64,000 bases of DNA from Parathalassolituus penaei (GCF_026626885.1 NZ_JAPNOA010000009.1:16744-80743); one strand, 5' to 3'. Counted from the first letter of the stretch, positions 42,707-51,592 are shown. The notes: generated by a model from the letters alone, not told the origin. A program made the numbers and translations.

Positions 42707-44062
42707 TCAGCGCACTCCTTCGCCAGCCAGAGCGGCCGGGGTGAACACGCGGTCCGGGTAACGAGGAACTTGTGGGTACTGCTCGGCCTTGCTGTTGTAG
42801 AGGTTGGCCACAAACGCACTGCCGGACAGCAGGTCGTTCATGCCAAACGCGCCGAGGATGGTTCCCGGAAACTCAGGTGCCACAAACGGTTGTGACCAGA
42901 TAGTGCGCCACAGGGCGCCCTTGGCATCCCAGCGGTCAGCCAGCACACAACCCCAGGTGTCTTCATCGCAGTAATAACGACCGCGTGGAGACTGGTGACG
43001 CTCACCGTTGCGCAGAGTGGCTTCCACCACCCACACGCGGTGGCGTTCCCAACGCATGAAGTCCGGGTTCAGGTGATGTTTATCCAGCACCTCAGCGTCG
43101 GTTTTTGGCTGCAGCAGACGGTTGTTGTTGTACGGAATCAGCATTTCCTGCTTGCCCACCAGCTTCCAGTCGAAGCGGCTGAGGCGACCGTTAAAGGTTT
43201 CGATTTCGTCGAAAAACATCACCCCGGCGGTAGATGGTGTTGGGGTGTCGCAGCAAGGGTTCGGCAGCTTGCGAACCCGACGCTGACCGGTCAGATACAC
43301 CCAGGCACGGGAGCTGGTATCGAGGGCTTCGCGCCCCACCACGGCTTCACCGGCACGGATCGGCGGGCCCTGGTTGATCATGCGCACCATCCAGTATTCG
43401 CCGCCGCTTTTCTCGAACTCCTCCAGCGAGCTGTCTTCGAAGTAATACGGCATCTGCTGGTCAGCCACGCCATCGGTGGCCAGCACCTGATCACCGGAGT
43501 TGGTCAGCTGATACTGGGTGAGCGGCATCTGCCAGGAAGTACCACGCCAGCGCAGTACGTGGTTCTGCATCACCTCGGCACCGTTTTGTGGAATCGGGAA
43601 CGGGATACCACCAAAGGCACCGGTCACCTTGTCACCCTCCATGCGGGCGCGGGTGGCATTGGCCTTGGTGTTGTCGTACACCCACTGTGGTGCCGCCGCA
43701 GTACGGTGGGTCGGGTACACATCAATACGGAAAGAATCCGGATAACGTTCCAGCATGGCACGGGTGCCTTCGGTCAGAACGTCGGCGTATTGGGCCATGT
43801 TGGCAGCAGTAACGCTGTAAAGAGGCTTTTCGTTGGCGTAAGGATCGGCACGACGACCACCCGCCGCATCACCGGCAATCGGGGTGGTAAAGCCGCCGTT
43901 CCAGGCCGGAATAGAGCCATCCGCATTGCCGGCTTTTTCGGCACCCAGCGGGGTCAGACTGGTACCCAGACGGGCCGCTTCAGTGGCATTTACCGCCGCC
44001 AGGGACGAGCTGACCGGGACCACTGCCAGAATGGCAGCAGCCAGAACCAGAGGTTTGAACAT
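42707..44062 (-). CDS. DUF1329 periplasmic lipid/hydrophobe-handling protein
   Basis: This 451-residue protein has a signal peptide (LVLAAAILAVVPVSSSLAA) and the DUF1329 pattern: EAARLGTSLTPLGAEKAGN, DGSIPAWNGGF and PYNNNRLLQP. DUF1329 proteins have a LolA/LolB-like fold and are almost always encoded next to DUF1302 barrels in clusters for catabolism of aromatic, alkane or steroid-like substrates. It probably carries a hydrophobic substrate through the periplasm. The start ATG follows GGAGAACAAAC. Confidence 0.9.
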   Translation of the reverse strand: MFKPLVLAAAILAVVPVSSSLAAVNATEAARLGTSLTPLGAEKAGNADGSIPAWNGGFTTPIAGDAAGGRRADPYANEKPLYSVTAANMAQYADVLTEGTRAMLERYPDSFRIDVYPTHRTAAAPQWVYDNTKANATRARMEGDKVTGAFGGIPFPIPQNGAEVMQNHVLRWRGTSWQMPLTQYQLTNSGDQVLATDGVADQQMPYYFEDSSLEEFEKSGGEYWMVRMINQGPPIRAGEAVVGREALDTSSRAWVYLTGQRRVRKLPNPCCDTPTPSTAGVMFFDEIETFNGRLSRFDWKLVGKQEMLIPYNNNRLLQPKTDAEVLDKHHLNPDFMRWERHRVWVVEATLRNGERHQSPRGRYYCDEDTWGCVLADRWDAKGALWRTIWSQPFVAPEFPGTILGAFGMNDLLSGSAFVANLYNSKAEQYPQVPRYPDRVFTPAALAGEGVR

Positions 44063-44129
44063 GTTTGTTCTCCGCGAATATTGTTGTTATTGAAGGAGCA
44101 TCAGAAACAGCACATAAAAAAACAGGACG

Positions 44130-45971
44130 TCAGAAGGTACGACGCACCGTTAGCGCCACGTAGTCGCGGTCCGCCAGCGGATTGCCATCCGAGAACTCCG
44201 CATCACCGCCGGTTTGCAGCGGTGCGTAGTCCACAAACGGTTCAGCCTTGCCGAGGTAATGGGTGTAGTTCAGACCCATATTCCAGACGTTCAGGTACAG
44301 GGCATTCAGACCCGCCGTGACGGAACCTGCGCCTTTCGGGTCCCAGACGGTGACGGAGGAGTTACCGTTGATGCCATAACGCATCCCCACCGGCAGGCTG
44401 AGATCCACCCCGGCCAGCACCTGACGCCAGGATGGGCTGTACACAAACTGCAGCGCGGAAGCACCGCGGGTCACCGCGTGATCGACCTGTTCATCCGGGT
44501 CGTTGTAGGTCAGCACCCGGTTCCAGGCCAACTCACCCACCAGCGACGACTCTTGCGCCAGCCAGTTCGGGCCAAAACTCGCCAGCCACGACAGGTTCAG
44601 GTGTGCCGTGCGGCCACGGGCCATTTCCGGACGAGGGGCCAGACCTTCGGCATAAATAATGTTGTGGTTACGCAGCGGCATGTTGTTACGCACCGACGCC
44701 TCAACCGCCATGTTCACCACATCGAAGGTCTGGCTGGCACTGACACCAAAGGTGGTGATGTTTTCCGGGAAGGTGAAGAACCAGCGGCTGTTGGTTGGGT
44801 CCATCACGTTCAGCGCGCCATGCAGCTGGCCGGACTTGTCGTGATAACGGGCAAAGTAGAAACCGAGGTCGGTGTCTTCCAGCAACCAGCGCAGTTGCAG
44901 ACCGTATTGGCCGCTATCTCGTGGTTTTTCGCTGTCTCCCGCAAGTAACACGTAAGGCGATTCAAACAGCTCAGTCTGGCTCGAACCCCAGGTCAGGTTA
45001 CTGCTGGAGAAATAGGAACCCGCCGGTGGCAGACGGTCTTCTTCCCAACCAAACTGCACATAACCACCCAGCGATACATCAGCATCGAGCTGATACTGGG
45101 CCGACAGCTGGTTCACCGGACGAATGATTTCCTTGAACTGGGCATTGGGAGACGACACCAGCTTGTTGATATCGATCGGACCCTGAGCACGGGCGATGCC
45201 GTTATCACCAAAGAACAGGCTTTCGCCGTATTGCAGGGCATGACGACCCAGACGCGCACTCAGACGGCCTTCATCACCCACATCCCAGGCACCAAACACA
45301 AAGGCATCGAGGATTTCCTTGTCACCACCAGCCAGACGCTGGGCCTGATCGGGAAATTCGTTGACCGGACTCTGGCTGTTGGCGCTGTCTTCGGCATCAG
45401 AATCCTGCTGGTAAGCGGCGTCGTACCAAGCGGCACCGGACACCCGCAGGCCCATATCCCCCCGATACACCACATCCAGTTCCGACAGCAGATCGACCCG
45501 TTTCGACACAATGCCAGCATTGCGGAAGTTGTCGTCACCAGCGTTGAAGTTCTGGGCTTGCGGGAAGGCCGAGGCAGGCACACCCGGCACAATCAGACGG
45601 TAAGAGTCCACCAGACGTGGATCAGCATCCTCCAGGCGATACAGCACACTGCCTTTCAGAGTGTTATCAAAACGCACCGACACATCACTACTGCCAGTAT
45701 CAATGGCCATGGCCTCAGAGCGTGGTGTAACCAGCACCGACGCCACCATCAGAAACGGCAGCAACGCAGGCACGGCCAGCAAACCGCGAGCACGACCGCC
45801 AGATACCGGCAACGACCAACCGGCAGGCAGATCACGATGATTCAGGCGGCTACCTGACCCGCCGTGCACACGGGCCAGAACAGACATTGTTCGGGAAGAC
45901 GATTCAGAACCAGGAAGGGTCGAGCCAGGTGAGCCGTAAGCGGCTCCATACTGCTGAGCGGATGAATTCAT
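44130..45971 (-). CDS. DUF1302 outer-membrane beta-barrel protein
   Basis: This is a 613-residue protein. Its first 70 residues are Ser/Gly-rich, then a hydrophobic signal-like segment (GLLAVPALLPFLMVASVLV) ends near SEAMA, and the mature chain follows with SDVSVRFDNTLKGSVLYRL, a DUF1302 hallmark. The rest is amphipathic strands ending in a C-terminal Phe (YVALTVRRTF). The long pre-signal stretch is odd; I chose ATG 45971, but ATG 45887 is possible. DUF1302 proteins are thought to move hydrophobic substrates across the outer membrane. It is the first gene of the leftward cluster, downstream of the 46088 operator. Confidence 0.87.
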   Translation of the reverse strand: MNSSAQQYGAAYGSPGSTLPGSESSSRTMSVLARVHGGSGSRLNHRDLPAGWSLPVSGGRARGLLAVPALLPFLMVASVLVTPRSEAMAIDTGSSDVSVRFDNTLKGSVLYRLEDADPRLVDSYRLIVPGVPASAFPQAQNFNAGDDNFRNAGIVSKRVDLLSELDVVYRGDMGLRVSGAAWYDAAYQQDSDAEDSANSQSPVNEFPDQAQRLAGGDKEILDAFVFGAWDVGDEGRLSARLGRHALQYGESLFFGDNGIARAQGPIDINKLVSSPNAQFKEIIRPVNQLSAQYQLDADVSLGGYVQFGWEEDRLPPAGSYFSSSNLTWGSSQTELFESPYVLLAGDSEKPRDSGQYGLQLRWLLEDTDLGFYFARYHDKSGQLHGALNVMDPTNSRWFFTFPENITTFGVSASQTFDVVNMAVEASVRNNMPLRNHNIIYAEGLAPRPEMARGRTAHLNLSWLASFGPNWLAQESSLVGELAWNRVLTYNDPDEQVDHAVTRGASALQFVYSPSWRQVLAGVDLSLPVGMRYGINGNSSVTVWDPKGAGSVTAGLNALYLNVWNMGLNYTHYLGKAEPFVDYAPLQTGGDAEFSDGNPLADRDYVALTVRRTF

Positions 45972-46087
45972 GGACGCATTCTCGTGCTGATGGACTGTTG
46001 TTATTTTTGTAATCACCGCCGTAGCCGTGATGTCCATTTCAATATGCGTGAGCCTGAAACCGGCCAGTTAGTTAAATATTTCCATGC

Positions 46088-46112
46088 GAGGTATGGATAA
46101 CCTTCATACCTC
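46088..46112. promoter_or_regulatory. Inverted-repeat operator between DUF1302 and the LysR gene
   Basis: GAGGTATG-N9-CATACCTC is a perfect 8-bp-arm inverted repeat with the ATAC/GTAT-type symmetry common for LysR-family regulators. It is central in the divergent region 45972-46212 and is the likely binding site of the adjacent regulator. Confidence 0.75.
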
Positions 46113-46212
46113 CGGCGCGCCATCTCTGTTAAATTGATAGCTCATAGGACACCGGGTTTAACATCGGGTCCGTCATACACCTCATCACAATAAAAAAAAT
46201 CGAGGGTGACTT

Positions 46213-47133
46213 ATGCGCTTCAAAGGGCTCGACCTCAACTTGTTGGTGGCGCTCGACGCCATGCTGGAAGAACGCAACATCAGCCGTGCGGCAGAACGCC
46301 TGTTTCTGACCCAATCGGCCATGAGTAACGCACTGTCGCGCCTGCGCGAGCACTTCAACGACAAACTGCTGCTGCAGTCTGGCCGCTCGCTGGAACTGAC
46401 ACCCCGCGCCCAAATGCTGGCGGGAGCCGTCAAAGACGTGCTGATGCGAATTGACTCCACCATCACCACCGCACCGGAATTTATACCGGCGGAATCCAAC
46501 CGCACTTTCCGTTTGTACGTATCGGAATACACCACCGAAGTGCTGATGCCACACCTGCTCCAGCTATGCTGGGCAGAATCGCAGAGCATCGGTTTTGAAC
46601 TCTTGCCCCAGATCGAAGACCCGGAACGTATGTTAGCCAGCGGCGAAGCCGACCTGCTGGTATTCCCCACCCCATATGTCGATGCGGTAAATCCGTCGGA
46701 GCCCCTTTACGACGATGACTACGTGTGTGTGGTCTGGGAAGGCAATCGCAACGTGGGCGCCGAACTGACGCTGGAACAGTACCTGGAAACCCCACACGTC
46801 ATCGTCACCCGCCCCAACCACCAGAAAACCATGTTTGAAGGCTGGTTCCTGGAGCGTTACGGCGTTGCCCGCAACGTCGGCGTTATCACCTCCAACCTCG
46901 CCGCCCCCTGCAAACTGGTAATCGGCACCGGCCGCATCGCCACCGTGCACTCCCGCATCGCCAAACGTGCCGCCGAAACCCTGCCCATCCGACTGCTACC
47001 GCCACCACTCGATATCCCACCCATCCAGCAAGCCATGCAATGGCACGAATACCGCGACAACGACCCCGGCCTGCAATGGCTGTTAGGCAAGGTACGGCAA
47101 GCCGCCACCATGATGGATCAGAGATTGGGGTAA
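46213..47133 (+). CDS. LysR-family regulator, NahR/NodD-like
   Basis: This 306-residue protein has an N-terminal winged helix (LNLLVALDAMLEERNISRAAERL, SNALSRLREHF) of the NahR/NodD/LinR subgroup and a periplasmic-binding-protein-like effector domain. It is divergent from the catabolic cluster and almost certainly activates it in response to the substrate or an intermediate through the inverted repeat at 46088-46112. Its stop is followed after 27 bases by the octamer array. Confidence 0.9.
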   Translation: MRFKGLDLNLLVALDAMLEERNISRAAERLFLTQSAMSNALSRLREHFNDKLLLQSGRSLELTPRAQMLAGAVKDVLMRIDSTITTAPEFIPAESNRTFRLYVSEYTTEVLMPHLLQLCWAESQSIGFELLPQIEDPERMLASGEADLLVFPTPYVDAVNPSEPLYDDDYVCVVWEGNRNVGAELTLEQYLETPHVIVTRPNHQKTMFEGWFLERYGVARNVGVITSNLAAPCKLVIGTGRIATVHSRIAKRAAETLPIRLLPPPLDIPPIQQAMQWHEYRDNDPGLQWLLGKVRQAATMMDQRLG

Positions 47134-47160
47134 CGGGCAAGGGGTACACAGGTATCACCA

Positions 47161-47800
47161 TAGAAGCGTAGAAGCGTAGAAGCGTAGAAGCGTAGAAGCG
47201 TAGAAGCGTAGAAGCGTAGAAGCGTAGAAGCGTAGAAGCGTAGAAGCGTAGAAGCGTAGAAGCGTAGAAGCGTAGAAGCGTAGAAGCGTAGAAGCGTAGA
47301 AGCGTAGAAGCGTAGAAGCGTAGAAGCGTAGAAGCGTAGAAGCGTAGAAGCGTAGAAGCGTAGAAGCGTAGAAGCGTAGAAGCGTAGAAGCGTAGAAGCG
47401 TAGAAGCGTAGAAGCGTAGAAGCGTAGAAGCGTAGAAGCGTAGAAGCGTAGAAGCGTAGAAGCGTAGAAGCGTAGAAGCGTAGAAGCGTAGAAGCGTAGA
47501 AGCGTAGAAGCGTAGAAGCGTAGAAGCGTAGAAGCGTAGAAGCGTAGAAGCGTAGAAGCGTAGAAGCGTAGAAGCGTAGAAGCGTAGAAGCGTAGAAGCG
47601 TAGAAGCGTAGAAGCGTAGAAGCGTAGAAGCGTAGAAGCGTAGAAGCGTAGAAGCGTAGAAGCGTAGAAGCGTAGAAGCGTAGAAGCGTAGAAGCGTAGA
47701 AGCGTAGAAGCGTAGAAGCGTAGAAGCGTAGAAGCGTAGAAGCGTAGAAGCGTAGAAGCGTAGAAGCGTAGAAGCGTAGAAGCGTAGAAGCGTAGAAGCG
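47161..47800. repeat. Octamer tandem array, 80 perfect copies of TAGAAGCG
   Basis: The stretch is exactly 640 bases with no deviation from the 8-base unit. On the minus strand all three frames are open, because 8 is not a multiple of 3 and the unit contains no stop in that direction, so two overlapping ORFs of over 220 residues repeating an eight-residue motif appear; I do not consider them genes. The perfect homogeneity means recent expansion. The copy number in the assembly may be collapsed or approximate. Confidence 0.97.
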
Positions 47801-47898
47801 TAATTTTGATCCTGATAGCCCCTACCAAACTGATGCAAATTGCATCATGTGTGGCACAGCGCTACACTCGACGAAACACGAACTCACAGGTAATCACC

Positions 47899-48120
47899 AT
47901 GGCAACAACGAGCGTACGACTGGATCAGGGCCTTATTGATAAGGCCACCATTATGGCAAAAGCCTTAAACCGCACCTTGCCCAAGCAGATTGAGCACTGG
48001 GCCAAAATTGGTGAAATGATGGAAGACAATCCGGACTTGCCCTACGAATTTGTAAAACAAGCAATCATCGCACAGGCCGAAAAAGAAGCCGGAAAGCTGG
48101 AGACGTACGACTTTGGTTAA
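47899..48120 (+). CDS. ParD-like antitoxin
   Basis: This 73-residue protein begins ATTSVRLDQGLIDKATIMAKALNRT, a ribbon-helix-helix start, and matches the ParD-like family (PF11903), with LPKQIEHWAKIGEMMEDNPDLPYEFV. The ATG is at 47899; an upstream in-frame extension is not supported. It overlaps the toxin gene by eight bases, the normal arrangement for type II modules, and should repress the operon while neutralising the toxin. Confidence 0.85.
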   Translation: MATTSVRLDQGLIDKATIMAKALNRTLPKQIEHWAKIGEMMEDNPDLPYEFVKQAIIAQAEKEAGKLETYDFG

Positions 48121-48403
48121 GGCCGCCTGCGTTTTACAAACCCCAACCTTCAGAAAGGCCGTCAAGAAACTGAATTCAGATCAGAAAAAGGATCTGGACG
48201 ATGCAGTCAGAACCTTGATTGAAGAGCCATTACTCGGTGAGCAGAAGAAAGGCGATTTATCGTTTCTGCGAGTGTACAAGTTCAAAATGAGCAAACAGCT
48301 GACCCTGCTGGGATACAGCTTCATCGATGGCACCCTGACGCTTGAGCTCATGGCGCTCGGCACACACGAGAACTTCTACCGCGATGTAAAACGCGGGTTA
48401 TAA
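48113..48403 (+). CDS. RelE/ParE-superfamily toxin
   Basis: This 96-residue protein has the RelE-like plan: FRKAVKKLNSDQKKDLDDAV helix pair, LRVYKFKMSKQLTLLGYSF strands and GTHENFYRDVKR at the end. The last phrase is typical of type II toxin systems partnered by ParD-like antitoxins. It starts at TTG 48113 inside the antitoxin's last codons. Predicted to inhibit translation or gyrase, depending on subgroup; I cannot tell which. Confidence 0.82.
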   Translation: MVKAACVLQTPTFRKAVKKLNSDQKKDLDDAVRTLIEEPLLGEQKKGDLSFLRVYKFKMSKQLTLLGYSFIDGTLTLELMALGTHENFYRDVKRGL

Positions 48404-48439
48404 GTTCTTTCTTGCCAACACAATCCACATACAGGACTC

Positions 48440-48664
48440 ATGCCTGGCTATTGGTCAGAACAGCACCTGGCGGCAACCCGATTATTGATTGACGCCCTCC
48501 GCAAATTACTGGATGCCAGTAATGCTGTCGCCTTTCCCGTTGTGATTGTGGATGCCAAAGATGGCGCTCAACCGTTTTACGAAAAGTACGGTTTTACCGT
48601 ATTCCAGCATGCAGAAAATCGGCTATTTATTACCATCGCCGATATTCGCGCCAGTTTGGGGTGA
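48440..48664 (+). pseudogene. Truncated GNAT-type acetyltransferase toxin
   Basis: The 74-codon frame matches only the C-terminal part of TacT/AtaT-like GNAT toxins: the helix LLIDALRKLLDASNAV, VVIVDAKDGAQPFYEKYGF and a final ITIADIRASL. The N-terminal half, with the first strands of the fold, and the usual DUF1778 antitoxin are missing. No good ribosome-binding site precedes the ATG. It is best read as a remnant of a third toxin-antitoxin module. Confidence 0.75.
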
Positions 48665-48765
48665 GGCCGCAAGCAGAGACGCAGATCACTGGGTTATCTG
48701 GCACCCATCCACATGGAATGGAGCCAAAAGGCACAACCTGATTGACGTCGTGATCCCCATATTGA

Positions 48766-49293
48766 CTATGAGGATAGCTTGAATTTTTCCAAAACTTTTG
48801 CAGCTATTTTTCCTTGCCCGGCGATGGTATTTTCCGAATGTAGCACCGGAGATATCTCATCGTCCGGCTCCCACATCCCCCAACTGTCTTTAGCAGCGTC
48901 ATACTCTAATTGGCTACTGCACAGGTATTCATCAAAAATTTTTGCATCGGATCTGTTCAAATATAGCTTCAGTTTATAACCAACTGAATGAAGCTCTTTA
49001 ACAAGCCGCATGATCTCTTCTTCAGCTTCGCGAAGCCCAAGCCCTGACATGGAAAATCGTTCTTCGCATTCACTTTTCATATAATGATCAGCAATAAAAT
49101 TTATGCGCGAGACGGTTTCAAAAAATAGCTCTTTAGCCCACAGCTCTTTATCCCATCGCCACTCTCTACGTTTTAATTGAAAAGGAAAAAATGAGTTTGT
49201 TAACCAAGCCCCTACCACTACGCCAAGAAGCGGTAGCCCCATGAAAGGAAGAAGATAGGCTGTAAAAAATTCCAAGAAATTATCCAAAGTCAT
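48766..49293 (-). CDS. Hypothetical protein with N-terminal membrane helix
   Basis: This 175-residue protein starts with an ATG preceded by TAGGAAA. Residues 8-32 form one or two hydrophobic helices (FFTAYLLPFMGLPLLGVVVGA), followed by a charged helical cytoplasmic domain with KRREWRWDKELWAKELFFETVSR, a pattern seen in single-pass hypothetical proteins of accessory regions. It appears lower in GC than its neighbours, consistent with recent acquisition. No function is assigned. Confidence 0.65.
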   Translation of the reverse strand: MTLDNFLEFFTAYLLPFMGLPLLGVVVGAWLTNSFFPFQLKRREWRWDKELWAKELFFETVSRINFIADHYMKSECEERFSMSGLGLREAEEEIMRLVKELHSVGYKLKLYLNRSDAKIFDEYLCSSQLEYDAAKDSWGMWEPDDEISPVLHSENTIAGQGKIAAKVLEKFKLSS

Positions 49294-49704
49294 GATTTCC
49301 TACTCGTAGCACTCCCTGCCATCATTTCTATCACCTCAAACACATGGTCAGCAGATTGGAGCAACTTTAGTGGGTATAATTTATACCCGGTTTCACGGTA
49401 TATCAGGCACGCAAAGCAAGTAATTGCCAGACATCAACATCCCTCATTTCAAACCTTGGCGCTATCAGCCTCAGCCTCAGCCGCAACGGGCAAACTACCC
49501 GATCACAACAGGCAGCGTATTCATTCAAATACCCAAATGCCGGTTATTTGTCCAAAGTTGGAAGCATCCTTTCTGGCCCGAGCACCGTCAGCGCACTCTC
49601 AGACAGGTGCAAGATAAACAAACGCCATCCAACATGTACCGTTACCTGTACATCTCATCATTTTAAAACTACACTTGTCCGGTAAACAGTACAGGTAAAC
49701 TACG
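49294..49704. other. Non-coding region upstream of yefM-yoeB
   Basis: No convincing gene is present; the single ORF at 49424 is proline- and glutamine-rich without a ribosome-binding site. The last 60 bases hold the yefM operator described separately. The imperfect duplicate CAGCCTCAGCCTCAGCC near 49468-49484 is a short local repeat. Confidence 0.5.
49644..49696 (+). promoter_or_regulatory. YefM-type operator upstream of yefM-yoeB
   Basis: ACCTGTAC (49644-49651) and GTACAGGT (49689-49696) are reverse complements. Both contain the GTAC core, and the first lies in a TGTACA hexamer at 49647-49652, the known recognition core of YefM-YoeB. The sites bracket the likely promoter just before the antitoxin start. 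Confidence 0.6.
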
Positions 49705-49959
49705 ATGCGAGTCGTCTCTTTTACAGAAGCCAGGAACAGTCTGAAAGCGGTGCTGGATGCCGTGGTGAATGACGCCGATACCACCATTATCACCCGACGC
49801 GATGCGGAGGATGCCGTGGTTATGTCGCTGGATCACTACAACAGCCTGATGGAAACCGTACACCTGCTGCGCTCGCCAGCCAATGCAGAGCGCTTGAATC
49901 AATCCATTGCTCAGTTCAAGGCAGGCAAAACAACGCAACGGGATCTGGTCGATGAGTAA
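49705..49959 (+). CDS. yefM: YefM (Phd-family) antitoxin
   Basis: This 84-residue protein has the Phd/YefM N-terminal fold: VVSFTEARNSLKAVLDAVV and TIITRRDAEDAVVMSLDHYNSL, then LLRSPANAERLNQSI, the toxin-binding tail. It overlaps the toxin gene by eight bases. It should neutralise YoeB and autoregulate through the TGTACA-type sites upstream. Confidence 0.93.
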   Translation: MRVVSFTEARNSLKAVLDAVVNDADTTIITRRDAEDAVVMSLDHYNSLMETVHLLRSPANAERLNQSIAQFKAGKTTQRDLVDE

Positions 49960-50218
49960 TCGGCTACTGTCCTGGACAGACATTGCCTGGGATGACTACT
50001 TGTACTGGCAAACCCAGGACAAAAAGACGCTGAAACGAATCAATAAACTCATCACCGATGTCAAACGCGCACCGTTTGAAGGTATCGGCAAACCGGAACC
50101 GCTTCGGGAGAATCTGGCCGGTTTCTGGTCACGTCGTATCGACGACACCAATCGATTGGTATATGCCGTCGACGACAGCGCTATCACGATTATTGCGTGC
50201 CGTTATCACTACGATTAA
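49952..50218 (+). CDS. yoeB: YoeB toxin (mRNA interferase)
   Basis: This 88-residue protein matches YoeB: LLSWTDIAWDDYLYWQTQDK, INKLITDVKRAPFEGIGKPEPL and a C-terminal SRRIDDTNRLVYAV...ACRYHY with the His-Tyr catalytic end. YoeB cuts mRNA at the ribosomal A site. The true start is ATG 49952; the longer frame upstream is a shadow of yefM. Confidence 0.93.
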   Translation: MSNRLLSWTDIAWDDYLYWQTQDKKTLKRINKLITDVKRAPFEGIGKPEPLRENLAGFWSRRIDDTNRLVYAVDDSAITIIACRYHYD

Positions 50219-50311
50219 ACCAGTAAGTAACTCACAAAATCGTTTCTGACAGGCCATTCATTCTGGATTCCTGAACGGCCCATCCACACCTGACAAGTCA
50301 ACGTTTCACCA

Positions 50312-51529
50312 TCAGGCTCCGGCTGGCGTTAGTGTACGTTCGGTGCTGTAAATAACCAGCGCCATTACCACCAGTATCAGGCTACCCACGGCGATCAGCT
50401 GGTACAGCCCACTCAGGTTGCCGGTGATTTGCTGAATGGCGCCGGCTAGCAGATTGCCGGAAGCCCCTCCCGCCCCAAATGCAACCATGCCCAAGCCGCT
50501 GATTTGCATGGCTGCTTTTGGCGAGTAGTGGTTGCCAACCCAACTGCCGATGACACCCCAAATCGGAAAGTACATCAGGCCATAACCCAACCCGGCCAGT
50601 AATGCCGCATTTGCCGGTGCGATGATCAACCCGAACATGCCAAGAGCAAACAGCAGCGTCATCAGCAACAAGGCAACCGCGTGCCCTTTGTGGTCAGCCA
50701 GTTTGCCCATGAGCAACCCGGATACCATTCCGGTCAGCCCTATCACCGTCCAGGTGTACCCCCCCAGATCAGCGGGCAAGGATTGTTCGGCAAACCAGGT
50801 ATTTAGCCAGGTGGAGAAGGGGATGGTGGTGAGGCCAACCATAAACAACAGCCAGAATGCCCAGGCTGACGTACGCTCACACAAGACACTGAGCAATAAA
50901 CGCCGCATGGGTAACGCGTCTGAAACCTGAGCACTACTCAGGGAATCCGACCGGGATTGCCCCTCAACAACGGCGGTTGCCGCCATTACCCGACGCAGCA
51001 TCAACCAGGTCAGCAGCATACACATGCCGCCCGACAGCCCCGCCACCAGCCAACCCGCACGCCACCCCAGCCAAGGCACAATCACCAGAATCAGTAACCC
51101 GTTAATACTGTAACCCCATGCGGTGCCACTGGCGGCAATCGATAAACCGGTCGCCCGGCGTTGCGGTTGGCCATAACGACCAGATAGCTCAACGATAGCG
51201 CCCCAGCTGATGGCAGCCGTGAATGCCATAACCGCCAGCATCGCCAGGATGACCTCCGGTGCCTGTACCCACATCATCGAAAACAAGAGTGTTGTGGTAA
51301 CGGCGGCGGTTGCTAACAGCACGGTGCCGCTATTGAGGCGGTGCATCATCGCCCCCAACAGCACAGCGCCCGACAAATAGGCAATCTGGGTCAGTGCACC
51401 AGCGCTGGCAAGGTGCCAATGGCTGAAGTTCACATCCCCCTGCATCAGCGGAACCATGGCCACAAAGAGAAAAAGGCCAAAACCATGGCTGATGATCTGG
51501 TTGATGGCAAACGTGGGTGTCATGGGCAT
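50312..51529 (-). CDS. MFS permease, divergent from a LysR regulator
   Basis: This 405-residue protein has 12 hydrophobic segments and a hydrophilic mid-loop near residues 190-210 (VVEGQSRSDSLSSAQ). Its overall pattern is close to YbfB/YjiJ-like permeases (SWGAIVELSGRYGQPQRRATGLSIAASG). The start ATG follows GGAGG at five bases. The neighbouring LysR gene at 51646 and the operator between them suggest induction by its own substrate. Confidence 0.82.
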   Translation of the reverse strand: MPMTPTFAINQIISHGFGLFLFVAMVPLMQGDVNFSHWHLASAGALTQIAYLSGAVLLGAMMHRLNSGTVLLATAAVTTTLLFSMMWVQAPEVILAMLAVMAFTAAISWGAIVELSGRYGQPQRRATGLSIAASGTAWGYSINGLLILVIVPWLGWRAGWLVAGLSGGMCMLLTWLMLRRVMAATAVVEGQSRSDSLSSAQVSDALPMRRLLLSVLCERTSAWAFWLLFMVGLTTIPFSTWLNTWFAEQSLPADLGGYTWTVIGLTGMVSGLLMGKLADHKGHAVALLLMTLLFALGMFGLIIAPANAALLAGLGYGLMYFPIWGVIGSWVGNHYSPKAAMQISGLGMVAFGAGGASGNLLAGAIQQITGNLSGLYQLIAVGSLILVVMALVIYSTERTLTPAGA

Positions 51530-51568
51530 AAACGCCTCCAGATTTCCGATTATTCGAATACACTACTT

Positions 51569-51592
51569 AACAACCCATACTGACGGGTTGTT
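51569..51592. promoter_or_regulatory. Inverted-repeat operator between the MFS and LysR genes
   Basis: AACAACCC-N8-GGGTTGTT is a perfect 8-bp-arm inverted repeat in the 116-base divergent spacer. It is the obvious site for the LysR protein encoded at 51646. Confidence 0.7.

Noticed and set aside
47118..47838. Two overlapping leftward ORFs of 236 and 227 codons over the octamer array
   Set aside because: They consist almost wholly of one eight-residue motif produced because the repeat has no stop in any minus-strand frame; no start signal is seen.
48113..49704. Integron-cassette arrangement of the toxin-antitoxin genes
   Set aside because: I looked for attC-like inverted repeats between the genes and for an integrase and found neither.
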